Part shown: piece by piece, positions 54,612 through 63,936 of the stretch
How positions within the stretch are numbered: position 1 is the first letter of the stretch
How the letters are laid out: the number at the start of each line of letters is the position of its first letter
DNA from: JACCZX01 sp963791315
GTDB lineage: Bacteria > Pseudomonadota > Gammaproteobacteria > Burkholderiales > Burkholderiaceae_F
Length of the DNA: 64,000 bases
Assembly: GCA_963791315.1 (NCBI GenBank)
Contig: CAWBRQ010000005.1
Span: forward strand, 124,001 to 188,000
Reading direction: 5' to 3'
Notes under the pieces: model-generated
Database searches by the model: none
What the model was told of the DNA's origin: nothing
Seen by the model: only the letters and a program-made list of their open reading frames with translations
Program-made: the position numbers and the translations under genes

Positions 54612-55581
54612 TTAGCGCTGCGTCAGCAGCTCGGCATAGCGATCCACATCGATATTGCCGCCGCTGACGATCACGCCGACTCTGCTGTCTACTGCACATC
54701 GACCGCGCCTTCGAACGCCGCTGCAGCGGCCAGGCAGCCGGTCGGTTCGACTACCATCTTCATGCGCTCGGCAAAGAAGCGCATCGTCGACACCAGTTGC
54801 TGGTCGGTCACTGTCAGTACGTCGTCGACCAGCGCGTGAATCACCGGAAAGGTAAAGCGCCCGGGCGCCTGCGTTTGCGCGCCGTCGGCAATCGTCTGCG
54901 GCACTTCGATGTGAACGATCTCTCCGCGGCGCAGCGACTGCTGCACGTCGTTGCCGGCCGCGGGCTCGACCCCGATCGACGCGACACTGCGGAAGCGCAT
55001 GTTTGGCGGCGACCGCGCAGCCCGAGATCAATCCGCCACCGCCGACGCAGACCAGCAGCACGTCGAGCGGGCCGGCGTCTTCGATCAGCTCGAGCGCCGC
55101 GGTGCCTTGGCCCGCCATCACGTGCGGATGATCGAACGGCGGAATCAGCGTCATGCCGCGCTCGTGCGGCCAACGCTGCGCCGATCGCTTCACGGTCTTC
55201 GTTATAGCGGTCGTACAGCTGCACTTCGGCACCATAGCCGCGTGTCGCATCGATCTTCATCGGCGGCGCATCGTTCGGCATCACGATCGTCGCCGGCATT
55301 CCAAGCAAGCGTGCGGAGAGCGCGATTGCCTGTGCATGATTGCCTGACGAAAATGCCACGACACCCGTCTTGCGCTGCTCGGGCGTGAACTGTGACAGCG
55401 CGTTATAGGCGCCGCGAAACTTGAACGCTCCCATCCGCTGCAGGTTTTCGCATTTGAAAAACAGCTGCGCACCGGTGCGCTCATTGGCGGTCTGTGACGT
55501 CACCACCGGGGTGCGGTGCGCAACGCCCGATAGCCGCTGCGCAGCAGCTGTGATGTCGGCGTGGCTGATCGACAGGTTCAT
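54612..55581 (-). CDS. Threonine/serine dehydratase, short PLP type (frameshifted)
   Basis: This PLP enzyme of the threonine dehydratase/serine racemase group is ~322 residues. ATG 55579-55581. The lysine is in MGAFKFRGAYNAL, and FSSGNHAQAIALSARLLGMPATIVMPNDAP and VCVGGGGLISGCAVA (PLP phosphate loop) follow. The ACT domain of IlvA is absent. Frame changes occur near 55165, 54995 and 54685. The C-terminus is GVIVSGGNIDVDRYAELL. It is divergent from cysK; its exact substrate cannot be told. Confidence 0.9.
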
Positions 55582-55659
55582 ACTGCAAGCTTAACTTCCT
55601 TGCGGCACGCCGCCGTTGCTTCGTTGCTTGCTGCCTTCTTACCTTACTGACTCACTCCC

Positions 55660-56605
55660 ATGCGCGCCCAAAACATTCTCGACACGATCGGCAACACGCC
55701 GACGATTCGCGTCAACCGCCTGTTCCGCGACATCGCACCCGCTGCCGAGGTCTGGATCAAGTCGGAACGCGCGAATCCTGGCGGATCGATCAAGGACCGT
55801 ATCGCGTTATCGATGATCGAGGCCGCCGAAGCGAGCGGCAAGCTCAAGCGCGATGGAACGATCGTCGAACCGACATCGGGCAACACAGGCATCGGCCTGG
55901 CGATGGTCGCTGCGGTCAAGGGCTATCAGCTGATACTGGTGATGCCCGACAGCATGTCGGTCGAGCGACGCCGCGTGATGCTCGCCTATGGCGCCAAGTT
56001 CGAGCTGACGCCGCGCGAGAAGGGCATGACGGGCTCGATCGAGCGCGCGAAGCAACTGGTCGCGCAGACGACGGGCGCGTGGATGCCGCAGCAGTTCGAC
56101 AACCCCGCCAACATCGAGGTGCACGTGCGCACCACCGCGCAGGAAGTTCTGCGCGATTTTCCGGAAGGATTCGACGTGATCATCACCGGCGTCGGCACCG
56201 GCGGCCACATCACCGCGATGGGACAGGTGCTCAAGCCAAAGTGGCCGCAGCTGAAAGTCTTCGCGGTCGAGCCGGCCGCATCGCCGGTGATCTCGGGCGG
56301 CAAACCGTCGCCGCATCCGATTCAGGGCATCGGCGCCGGCTTCATTCCGAACAATCTGAAAATAGAGTTGCTCGACGGAGTGATCACCGTCGAAGCCGAA
56401 GAAGCGCGCGAGATGGCGCGTCGCGCCGCGCGCGAGGAAGGCGTGCTGGTGGGCATTTCGTCCGGCGCGGCATTGGCCGCCATTGCGAAGAAGCTGCCGG
56501 AGTTGAAGAGGCAATGCGCGCGTGCTCGGCTTCAATTACGACACCGGCGAGCGCTATCTTTCGATCGAAGGGTTCCTGCCCGCTGAAGCAACGCCCGCTA
56601 TTTAG
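55660..56605 (+). CDS. cysK: Cysteine synthase A (frameshift near C-terminus)
   Basis: O-acetylserine sulfhydrylase uses sulfide, or thiosulfate in some isozymes, to make cysteine. It is ~314 residues. ILDTIGNTPTIRVNRL is the start, the PLP lysine lies in NPGGSIKDRIALSMI, EPTSGNTGIGLAMVA is the substrate loop, and GVGTGGHI and IQGIGAGFIP match CysK more than CysM. A one-base change near 56515 leads to the true end LGFNYDTGERYLSIEGFL. It overlaps the small minus-strand ORF at its stop. Confidence 0.93.
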
Positions 56606-56782
56606 CCGGACTTGAGCGGCGCTGCGCAGTGACCTGCGCCTTCGACTTTGTCCTGATCGAGTTGCCACGGTGGCGGCTCGTCGAAGCGGTTGTGCGGCGT
56701 CGACCGTGACCAATCGATGCGATAGAATGCCGAACGCGAGCGCCCAGAACATCATCGCGAAGATGCGTAGCGTGCGCTTCAT
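56602..56782 (-). CDS. Small protein downstream of the YeeE gene (frameshift)
   Basis: This is a candidate 59-residue ORF, ATG 56780-56782 (MKRTLRIFAMMFWALAFGIL). A membrane helix is followed, after one repaired base near 56705, by a soluble part with FDEPPPWQLDQDKVEGAGHCAAPLKSG. It could be a separate gene in the sulfur operon or the C-terminal tail of the transporter. The stop coincides with the end of cysK on the other strand. Confidence 0.45.
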
Positions 56783-57947
56783 CGCTTGCAGTCCCAAGCC
56801 GCTCGCGCAGCGGAACGCCGATCAAGCGACCCGGCGAACGCGGCAGCTAACCAGACCCAGCCGTGCAGGCTGCCGGTCGAGATGCCGGAAAAGTAGGCGC
56901 CGACATTGCAACCGAACGCAAGCCGCGACGAGTAGCCCAGCACCAAGCCCGTGATGAGCGCGACCAGCCACTGTTACCGCGCTGCGCCTCTGACGGCGGA
57001 CACGCGCGGCCGCGAAGTTGGCAGCGATCAGCGCGCCGATCAGCAGTCCGATGTTGGTGACCGAAGTCACGTCGGTCAGCAGTGACGATTCGATGTGCGC
57101 CTGTTGTACTTCGCGGCCCCAGAAGGCATTGGCGGCGAGATCGGCACCGAGCCAGGTCGCGATCTTCGCGCCCCACAGGCCGAGCCCGTAGACGATGCCC
57201 CAAGGTCTGGCCGGCGATGATCAGATTCAGCACCGCGAAGACCGCGAGCAGCACCGCACCGACGTAGATTGCACGCCCGCGCCAGAGCGCGTCGGTGCGT
57301 TCGACGCTTGCGCCATAACCAGACGCCGAGCGCGACCATCACCGCAGCTGCGCCACCAGCGTTACGCCGACGCCGATATGTTCGGGCAGTGACACCGGCG
57401 GCAAACTTCCGAGCGCAAGCCAGCGATCGAGATGTGCAGCACCAAAAAAACTGCCGGCGATGAAGCCCGGCAAGACCGTCAGCGACAAATCCGTTGCCGA
57501 GCCCGGCCTTGTACAACGTGCCCGAGCCGCAGCCGTCGGCAATCTGCATTGCGAGCGCCGAACACGAACGCGCCGATCACGAGGCTCACCGACAGTGGTG
57601 CGATCGCGCCGCTCAGCTCCTGGATGCGACGCGATCAGCGGAATCGATACCACCATCGCGAGGCCGATCGCAAGAAACTGCGCCAGAAATCCGGTCGGAT
57701 CGCGCTCGCGAATCCAGACGCGCCAGCCGGTGGTAAAGCCGAACGAAACGCCCGCGAGCACGGCGCCGAAGCCGATGCCGACCAGAAACAGAAAACCTTG
57801 CCGCAGTCCGACCAGCCAGGTAATCGCAAGCCACGCGACGGCGGCGCCGATGATCAGCGGCGAGTTCGCTGCGCGTGAGATCAAGCCCGGCTGATCGCGG
57901 ATCGACGACGTGCCATCGCCCGGAATCGTTTCTACCGAAGCCGCCAT
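56770..57947 (-). CDS. YeeE/YedE-family sulfur (thiosulfate) transporter, frameshifted
   Basis: This multi-helix transporter of the YeeE/YedE family (PF04143) has ~385 residues. Start ATG 57945-57947 (MAASVETIPGDG). Cysteine motifs typical for the thiosulfate-binding pore are IADGCGSGTLYKAG and AFGCNVGAYFSGI. Frame changes occur near 57615, 57500, 57350, 57200 and 57000. The apparent rhodanese fusion is an artefact (see sulfurtransferase). The C-terminus is not precisely fixed; the end at ~56770-56785 is inferred from RERLGLQ. The substrate is inferred from family. Confidence 0.82.
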
Positions 57948-58904
57948 CACGGCGCTCCGCTGGCGACTTTCAGCTGCATCCAGAACTGCTGCAGCCGAGT
58001 CGGGACGTGCGTCCATCGCCAATCCGGCATTCGACCAATCGACGACCGATTCGGGGTAAAGCTTCACGTCACTTTGCCCCAGCAGTTCGGACAAGACGAA
58101 CCAGTTGGTCGCCGCCCAATGACCAGTGTTGCAAAATGAAATCGTCGGCTGGCTGGTTTCCACGCCTGTCTGCTGCGCTACGCGCTTGATGTCGTCAGCG
58201 GGCAAGACTTTGGCATCCTTGGTGAACCAGACTTCGTGACTGACATTCTTGGCACCCACAATCGTGCCCGGTGTCTTGGCGGCGGCATGTCGCGTTTCAC
58301 CCGCGAAGAACGCAGCGGGCCGCGCATCGATCAATCGCGCTGAGCCGTTAGCCACGACTTTCGCAACTTCGTCGCGCGTTGCGATCAGGCGCGAATCGAG
58401 CGTTACTTCAAACTTCGACGGCGCTAGCGCGGAAGTTGCGGTCGATATCGGCAAACCTGCGGTACGCCACGCCGTCATGCCGCCGTTTAATACTGACAAC
58501 GTCGGAACACCCGCCGCTTTCAATGTCCAGTAAACACGCGCGGCCGAGCCGAAGTCAGTCGAGTCCTTACCTTCGTAGACGACGACCACCGGGGTGGAGC
58601 GGTCGATTCCGAGTTGCTGAATCAGCGTCGTCAGTGTGTCTGTTGGCGGCAGCGTGCCGGGACTTTCGGCGGGCCCACGCCATTTGGCATACGGTGCGTG
58701 CTGCGCGCCCGCGATGTGGCCAAGCTCATAGACGGATTTGTCCCCAACTTTTCCCTCGCGAATGTCGACGATCCGCAATCTTGAATCGTTCAGCTTCGCC
58801 GCAAGGTCGGCGGGTGCAAGCAACGGCTGCGCCATTGCGCTGGTGCAGCCAAATGCGATCAGCAACGAAAATAGCAGTCGAATCACGGAATGCAGCACTC
58901 GCAT
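57947..58904 (-). CDS. Periplasmic tandem-rhodanese sulfurtransferase (frameshift)
   Basis: This is a thiosulfate/3-mercaptopyruvate sulfurtransferase-like protein of ~318 residues. The signal peptide is MRVLHSVIRLLFSLLIAFGCTSAMAQ (ATG 58902-58904). The first rhodanese domain has RIVDIREGKVGDKSVYELGHIAGAQHAPY and lacks a cysteine loop. The second has LIDARPAAFFAGE and the active-site loop FCNTGHWAATN. An extra base near 57990 hides the true end QFWMQLKVASGAP, whose TGA overlaps the transporter's ATG. It thus pairs with YeeE for sulfur transfer in the periplasm. Confidence 0.9.
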
Positions 58905-58997
58905 AGCTTTGAGAGTGAACCCGCGATGATGCCTCAACTGCCGTTGCGCAAAGCGCTCGATCAGGCATGTGCTTATTCTGGATCGGAGCGTCGATTG

Positions 58998-59731
58998 ATG
59001 TCGTCGCGCCGGCTGTTGTTGCGCGCCGTAGTTTTGGCGTTCGCCAGCGCTTGCTTTGGTCGTGGCCACGCGCAAGATCGATACGCGGCAGCGCGTGAAC
59101 GTCTACTGCGTGAAATCGAACACGACATGCATGCGACAGCGCGCGAGACCGGCTTGCCGGCACTCAGTGAGACGGTGCGGCGCGCAATGGCGACGGTTGC
59201 ACGTGAGCGTTTTGTTCCGGCGCATCTTGCGGTTGCCGCATACGAAAACCGTCCGCTGCCGATTGGTGAAGGGCAGACGATCTCGCAACCGTTCATCGTC
59301 GCGTTGATGACCGAGTTGCTGCAGCCAAAGCCAAACCATGTTGTGCTCGAAATCGGCACGGGATCGGGTTATCAGGCCGCCGTGCTTGCGGAGTGCGTGG
59401 CGAAGGTGTACTCGATCGAAATCGTCGCGTCACTGGCGCAGCGCGCGCGGGTGCACTCGATGGCCGCCGGCTATCGCAACGTCGAGACGCGCGTCGGCGA
59501 CGGCTATCCAGGGCTGGCCGGAAGCAGCACCATTTGACGGCATCGTCGTCACCGCTGCGCCGGATCACGTGCCGCCGCGCCTGCGTTGCACAATTGAAGC
59601 CGGCGCTCGGCTGGTGCTTCCGGTCGGTGCGCACCGCGGGGCGCAGGAGTTACTGCTGGTCGAAGGAGGCCGACGGACGCGCGGTCACGCGCCGCACGAT
59701 CGCCGTGCGTTTTGTTCCGTTGACGCGCTAG
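58998..59731 (+). CDS. pcm: Exported protein-L-isoaspartate O-methyltransferase (frameshifts)
   Basis: PCMT repairs damaged aspartyl residues using SAM. The catalytic part has FVPAHLAVAAYENRPLPIGEGQTISQPFIVALMTELL, the SAM motif VLEIGTGSGYQAAVLAE and DGIVVTAAPDHVP. The start is ATG 58998-59000, giving MSSRRLLLRAVVLAFASACFG...HAQ, a signal peptide with a paired arginine. Typical PCMT is cytoplasmic. Frame changes near 59515 and 59665 precede the C-terminus AVTRRTIAVRFVPLTR (TAG 59729-59731). The open frame upstream to 58890 is not needed. Confidence 0.88.
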
Positions 59732-59795
59732 CGCTGACTGCAGTGGTACGCGCCTCGGCTAGACTGCGCAGTACTCCAATTATCTCCGCTCCACG

Positions 59796-60783
59796 ATGAA
59801 CTATCGCCGCCTTGGCCGCTCGGGCTTGAAGACTTTCCGAGCTCTCGTTCGGTTCGTGGGTCACGTACGGCAATCAGGTCGACACGCGCGCTGCTCGCGA
59901 GCTGATGGCCGCAGCCTACGACTCGGGCGTGAATTTTTTCGACAACGCCGAGATTTATGCGCGCGGTCAAAGCGAAGAGATCATGGGCAAGGTGCTGAAA
60001 GAGCTCGGCTTGGCCGCGGCTGAAGTACGTGGTCTCGACCAAGTTCTTTTGGGGCATGGCAGTCGGCAAAGGTGATTTTCCGAACGAACACAACACGCTG
60101 AATCGCAAGTACCTGCTGCAGGCGATCGACGGCTCGCTCAAGCGTCTGCAGCTCGACTATGTCGATCTCGTGTTCTGCCATCGCGCCGATCCGAATACGC
60201 CGATCGAGGAAACCGTGTGGGCGATGCACGACATGATCGAGCGCGGCCAGGCGCTCTATTGGGGCACCAGCGAGTGGACCGCCGACGAGATTCGCGCCGC
60301 CTGGGACATCGCCGACCGTCGCAATCTGCACAAACCGGTCATGGAGCAGCCGCAGTACAACCTGCTGCATCGCAAGCGTGTCGAGCAGGAATACAAGCGG
60401 CTCTACGAAGACATCGGGCTCGGGCTCACGACGTGGAGTCCGCTCGCCTCCGGACTGTTGTCGGGCAAGTATCGCAACGGCATTCCGGCCGGTTCACGCG
60501 GTGCGCTTGGAGAGCTACTCGTTCCTGCGCGAGGGCCTGACCGATCCGGCCAAGAACAACGGCGGTGGCGCAACTGGAGACGGTGGCCAGGGAGCTCGTC
60601 TGCACGTTGGCGCAACTGTCGCTCGCCTGGTGTCTGCGCAATCCTCACGTCAGCAGCGTGATCACCGGCGCAACGCGCGTCGAACAGGTCCGCGAGAACA
60701 TGAAGGCGCTCGACGTCGTCGACAAGCTGACGCCCGACGTGTTGAGTCGCGTCGACGCGATCGTCGGGCCGAACGTTGAATAG
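59796..60783 (+). CDS. Aldo/keto reductase (Kv-beta type; frameshifts)
   Basis: This is an NADPH-dependent reductase of the potassium-channel-beta-like AKR family, ~328 residues. The catalytic tetrad is visible: Asp and Tyr in FFDNAEIYARG, Lys in VSTKFFW and His in LVFCHRADP. MNYRRLGRSGLKT, RGQALYWGTSEWTADEI and SPLASGLLSGKY are typical. Frame changes lie near 59840, 60020, 60510 and 60570. The end is VDAIVGPNVE. Substrate is unknown. Confidence 0.9.
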
Positions 60784-60835
60784 CGCGCCCGTGGGGTGCG
60801 CCAATTGCCCCGAACCATCGACGGGCGGATAGACG

Positions 60836-61866
60836 ATGCGAGCCAAGATCGCGTTGCTGCTGAGTGTGTCCTTACTGACCGGAGCGACCGCGGCCACAGC
60901 GCAGCGACTGCCTTGCGCCTCCGTGGCGCCCGAGGTGCGCGAACGAGTACGGGAAGCCGGCGCGTGCCGCGATGCCACACCCGCCGCTGCAGCACCGAAG
61001 GCCTCCACGCCATCCGACACCGTCACGATGAAGCTATCGGACGGAACCGTGGTGAGGATTCCGCGTGAGATCAGCTCAGACATCAACGGTGGGCACAAGC
61101 ACGCAGCGACCAACGAGACTGCACCGCCCAAGAGCGCGCGTCGAGCGAGCGCGCCCGCGCAGGCCAAGCCGAGTGCTCGCGGCGTCCCGGTTTCCCGCAT
61201 CGCCGAGGCTCGAGGTCCCGGATCTAGTCGGCCGCAGCTACGCCGACGCCGGCAACGCGCTGGCGGGATTTAGCATCGACCGAATCGAAACGGCCAGCGC
61301 TGCCCCAGCCGGTGAAGTACTCGGCGCAGGAACCCGCACCTGGCACTTCGGTGCTCCAGGGAAGCACGATCCGCCTGCGGGTGTCGGACGGCTCACTTGC
61401 CGGCGCGGCAGGCGCGAGCATGGACACGGCGCCCGCTACCGCAGCTGCACCGCCGCCTGCACCCGAAGCTGGCGCGGCGGATCCCAGCACCTGCATCTGC
61501 AACCAACTCAGCGCCGTGCCTGAGCCTGCGCGGCTCAGGCTGCACCGCGCGGTCGATTTCCGATCGCGTTTCCGGCGAAATGCTGCGCTCATTCTCGGCG
61601 CGGGCGTGTTGCTGGGTCTGTTGCTCGGCGCACTGTTAATGCGTCAGTGGCAGCGACGCCGCATGCTGGCGGCCGACGACAATCCTGCGCTTCCGCCGGC
61701 GCTCTATCAGCATCACCCGCCAATCGAGCCCGCCTTCAAGACAGAAGTGATGCCGGAAATTAGGTTCGCTGCTCGTCTCGATGCGGGCGAAACAACGATC
61801 GAGTTCGCCCCACTCGTCGACAGCGAGGCAGTCGCGATCGAGCAGTCGAGCGACCAGCATGCCTAG
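60836..61866 (+). CDS. PASTA-domain membrane protein, paralog 1 (frameshifted)
   Basis: This is a ~342-residue membrane protein. A signal peptide (MRAKIALLLSVSLLTGATAATA) precedes a cysteine motif LPCASVAPE...GACRD. After frame changes near 61205 and 61320 a PASTA domain is readable: VPDLVGRSYADAGNALAGFSI...QEPAPGTSVLQGSTIRLRVSDG. A possible degenerate PASTA end (MKLSDGTVVRIP) precedes it. One helix (AALILGAGVLLGLLLGALLM) is followed by a basic stop-transfer and a cytoplasmic tail with FAARLDAGETTIEF. The domain order matches the next paralog. PASTA proteins bind peptidoglycan in Gram-positive kinases; this one has no kinase. Confidence 0.8.
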
Positions 61867-61972
61867 CGACGTCAAGCTGCGCCTGCGCATCGAAGCCACC
61901 GACGATCGGTGTCGACCAGTGGGAAAACATGCGGGGCTGGAAGTAGGGCCGGATGCTGACGCCGACGTTTGA
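61859..61972 (+). CDS. Short ORF overlapping the PASTA paralog 1 stop
   Basis: ATG 61859-61861 overlaps the stop of paralog 1, just as the gene at 63358 overlaps paralog 2. It encodes 37 residues starting MPSDVKLRLRIEATDD, compared with MSSGIKLQTPINVSSDD downstream. It may be a fragment or a frame-broken partner gene; the similarity is weak. After it, 61973-62066 holds nothing recognisable. Confidence 0.3.
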   Translation: MPSDVKLRLRIEATDDRCRPVGKHAGLEVGPDADADV

Positions 61973-62066
61973 AGGCACGTCGACGCAATGGTGGGGCTGA
62001 GCGTTGATCGCGCTGAGCGCGCCTGGTGGCTCGCTGATTGCCTCCGGGTAGCCGGGTGAACAGACG

Positions 62067-63365
62067 ATGCGAATGAAGCAATTGCTGCGACCGTGCGTAA
62101 TGCTTTCACTGGCCGGCACCTTGATGGCAGCGACGGCCCAGGGAGTGCTGCCCACGTGTAGCTCGTTGCCGGCAGCGGAGCGGGACTCGGCACACGCTAT
62201 CGGCGCCTGTCGCGAGGTTGCGCCGATTGTCGATGTTGCACCGAGAGGCGTGCAAGCCGCGCCACCGGTTGTGGTTCCGGTTCCGCGTGTCGTGGGGCTG
62301 AGCTTCGATGACGCTCGCGACAAGCTGACGGGGTTCACACTCCGGCGCTCGTATGTTCCCAGCGCCGAACCGGGAGGCACGGTACTCGAGCAGCAACCCG
62401 CCCCGCCGGCACGACTTGCCGCCGGCTCGATCGTCCGGGTGGTGCTTTCGGACGGAACACTGCGCCCGGCTCCGCGTGTAGCGGGGACCGAAATCGACGG
62501 CGTGCGTAAAGCATCCGACGCGCCGCTGGCCGCGGCGACCGTGCCGAGGGAGGCGCAGTCGGCCCCCGCCGCAGTCGCGCAGAGCGATGAAGCCGGAGCT
62601 CGCATGCCGCCCGCGCCGAAGGCGGCGCCGTCCTCTCGCAGCTCTGCCGCGCCATCGAAACCGCCGGCAAGCCGCGCGCAAGTCGCGCAAATTCGCGCGC
62701 GAAGCGCAGCAGCTCGCAGCACGGCACCCGTCATCGAGACACTCGAGGTGCCGAATGTGATTGGCCGTAGCTCCACCGCAGCAGGCGCTGCGCTGGCCGA
62801 ATTCAAAGTGGAGCGCATCGAAATCGTTGCCGATGCTGCTCCGAGTGGCCAGGTGCTTGCGCAGGATCCCGCCCCCGGCGCACTTGTCCCTGCAGGAAGC
62901 GCCATGGGTCTGCGGGTATCTGACGGCTCATTGGCCAGCGCCAAAACGGTGACGCCGGCAGTAACTCCGCCGCTTGCGCAGGCTCAGGCACGTTCCACGG
63001 CCTCAACGCCAACTCGACCACCGGTGACCTTCCCGAGCACCGCTGTGCTGCTACTGATCGCCGGCGTGCTGCTCGGTGTGGGATTTGGCGCGCTGCTGAT
63101 GCGTCGCTGGCTCTCGCAGCGTCAGGCGCTCCAGGCCGAAGCTTTGGTGCCTACTGCTGCGCCGCCTGCAGTAGATCACGCAGTCACATTGCACGAAACG
63201 ACGGTCGAGAAGGCGCCTTCACCCGTCGCGTTGGCGTCACGGGTTACGCCCTCGACAGTCGCATTTGCGGCGCGCCGCGAGGAGGGTCAGACGACGATTG
63301 AATTCACTGCTCCGCCGGACGCTGATGAAATGGCGCTCGAACACTCGCGAGACTTGCATGAGTAG
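62067..63365 (+). CDS. PASTA-domain membrane protein, paralog 2
   Basis: This is an intact 432-residue protein. Order: signal peptide (~1-25, LMAATAQ), cysteine motif LPTCSSL...GACRE, PASTA-like domain 1 (~71-130: VPRVVGLSFDDARDKLTGFTL...EQQPAPPARLAAGSIVRVVLSDG), an Ala/Pro/Ser-rich linker (~131-222), PASTA domain 2 (~226-287: VPNVIGRSSTAAGAALAEF...QDPAPGALVPAGSAMGLRVSDG), one helix (~324-346), basic RRW stop-transfer and a cytoplasmic tail ending FAARREEGQTTIEF...LEHSRDLHE. The tail motif FAAR..(E)G.TTIEF is shared with paralog 1. It likely links periplasmic peptidoglycan to a cytoplasmic partner. Confidence 0.88.
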   Translation: MRMKQLLRPCVMLSLAGTLMAATAQGVLPTCSSLPAAERDSAHAIGACREVAPIVDVAPRGVQAAPPVVVPVPRVVGLSFDDARDKLTGFTLRRSYVPSAEPGGTVLEQQPAPPARLAAGSIVRVVLSDGTLRPAPRVAGTEIDGVRKASDAPLAAATVPREAQSAPAAVAQSDEAGARMPPAPKAAPSSRSSAAPSKPPASRAQVAQIRARSAAARSTAPVIETLEVPNVIGRSSTAAGAALAEFKVERIEIVADAAPSGQVLAQDPAPGALVPAGSAMGLRVSDGSLASAKTVTPAVTPPLAQAQARSTASTPTRPPVTFPSTAVLLLIAGVLLGVGFGALLMRRWLSQRQALQAEALVPTAAPPAVDHAVTLHETTVEKAPSPVALASRVTPSTVAFAARREEGQTTIEFTAPPDADEMALEHSRDLHE

Positions 63366-63936
63366 CGGTATCAAACTGCAGACTCCGATTAACGTCTCAA
63401 GCGATGACGTTGAAAGGGCGTTGCTCGAGCAGAGTAAGGATGAGCCGCAAGTTGCGCGCGTCTACGAACAGTTGCGCGGGTCGGCTGCGCAACGCGCAGC
63501 CGATGAATTGAATCGCGCGCTTGATATTGATGCGTTTGAGACGCTGGCGCGTGGATGGGCTTCGGTGCCCACGGTGCGCAACGCCGTGCAGCTCAGCGCG
63601 CTGATGTCGGCGCCGCCTGCGATCCTCAGGCTAGAACAGCACACTTTGACATCGATGTCGACGCTTGTGCTCGAAAGTCATATCGCGGACACCGCACTAC
63701 CGCCTCTGCGACTCACGCTGCAGTTGATCGCCGGTGTGCACAGTGCAACGCTCGCGGTTCGAGACGGGCGAATCGAAATGGTTGCGCTGGGGAAAGCGTC
63801 GATCATCGCGCGGCTCACGTACAAAAAATTTCCGGTCAAAGAGCATGCGACAACGCTCGAAGGGGCCGCCCGCGATCCCTTCAGGCATCAACGCACCGTG
63901 ACCGATCAGCCGGCTGACGTCGATATTCCCATCTAG
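63358..63936 (+). CDS. Uncharacterised soluble protein, coupled to PASTA paralog 2
   Basis: This 192-residue protein has no recognised domain and no membrane segment. Its ATG (63358-63360) lies within the last codons of paralog 2 (stop TAG 63363-63365), an 8-base overlap that suggests translational coupling. N-terminal third: helical and charged (VERALLEQSKDEPQVARVYEQLRG); C-terminal part: alternating hydrophobic segments (LTLQLIAGVHSATLAVRDGRIEMVALGKASIIARL) that suggest beta structure. It is intact. It could be the cytoplasmic partner of the PASTA protein tail. Confidence 0.75.
   Translation: MSSGIKLQTPINVSSDDVERALLEQSKDEPQVARVYEQLRGSAAQRAADELNRALDIDAFETLARGWASVPTVRNAVQLSALMSAPPAILRLEQHTLTSMSTLVLESHIADTALPPLRLTLQLIAGVHSATLAVRDGRIEMVALGKASIIARLTYKKFPVKEHATTLEGAARDPFRHQRTVTDQPADVDIPI

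Noticed and set aside
57339..59075. Rhodanese-YeeE fusion protein
   Set aside because: An extra base near 57990 creates it. The alternative frame gives a family-like end and a stop overlapping the next start.
61760..62944. Long minus-strand ORF of 394 codons across the PASTA genes
   Set aside because: It runs antisense to a clear signal peptide, PASTA and membrane helix reading and shows no domain.
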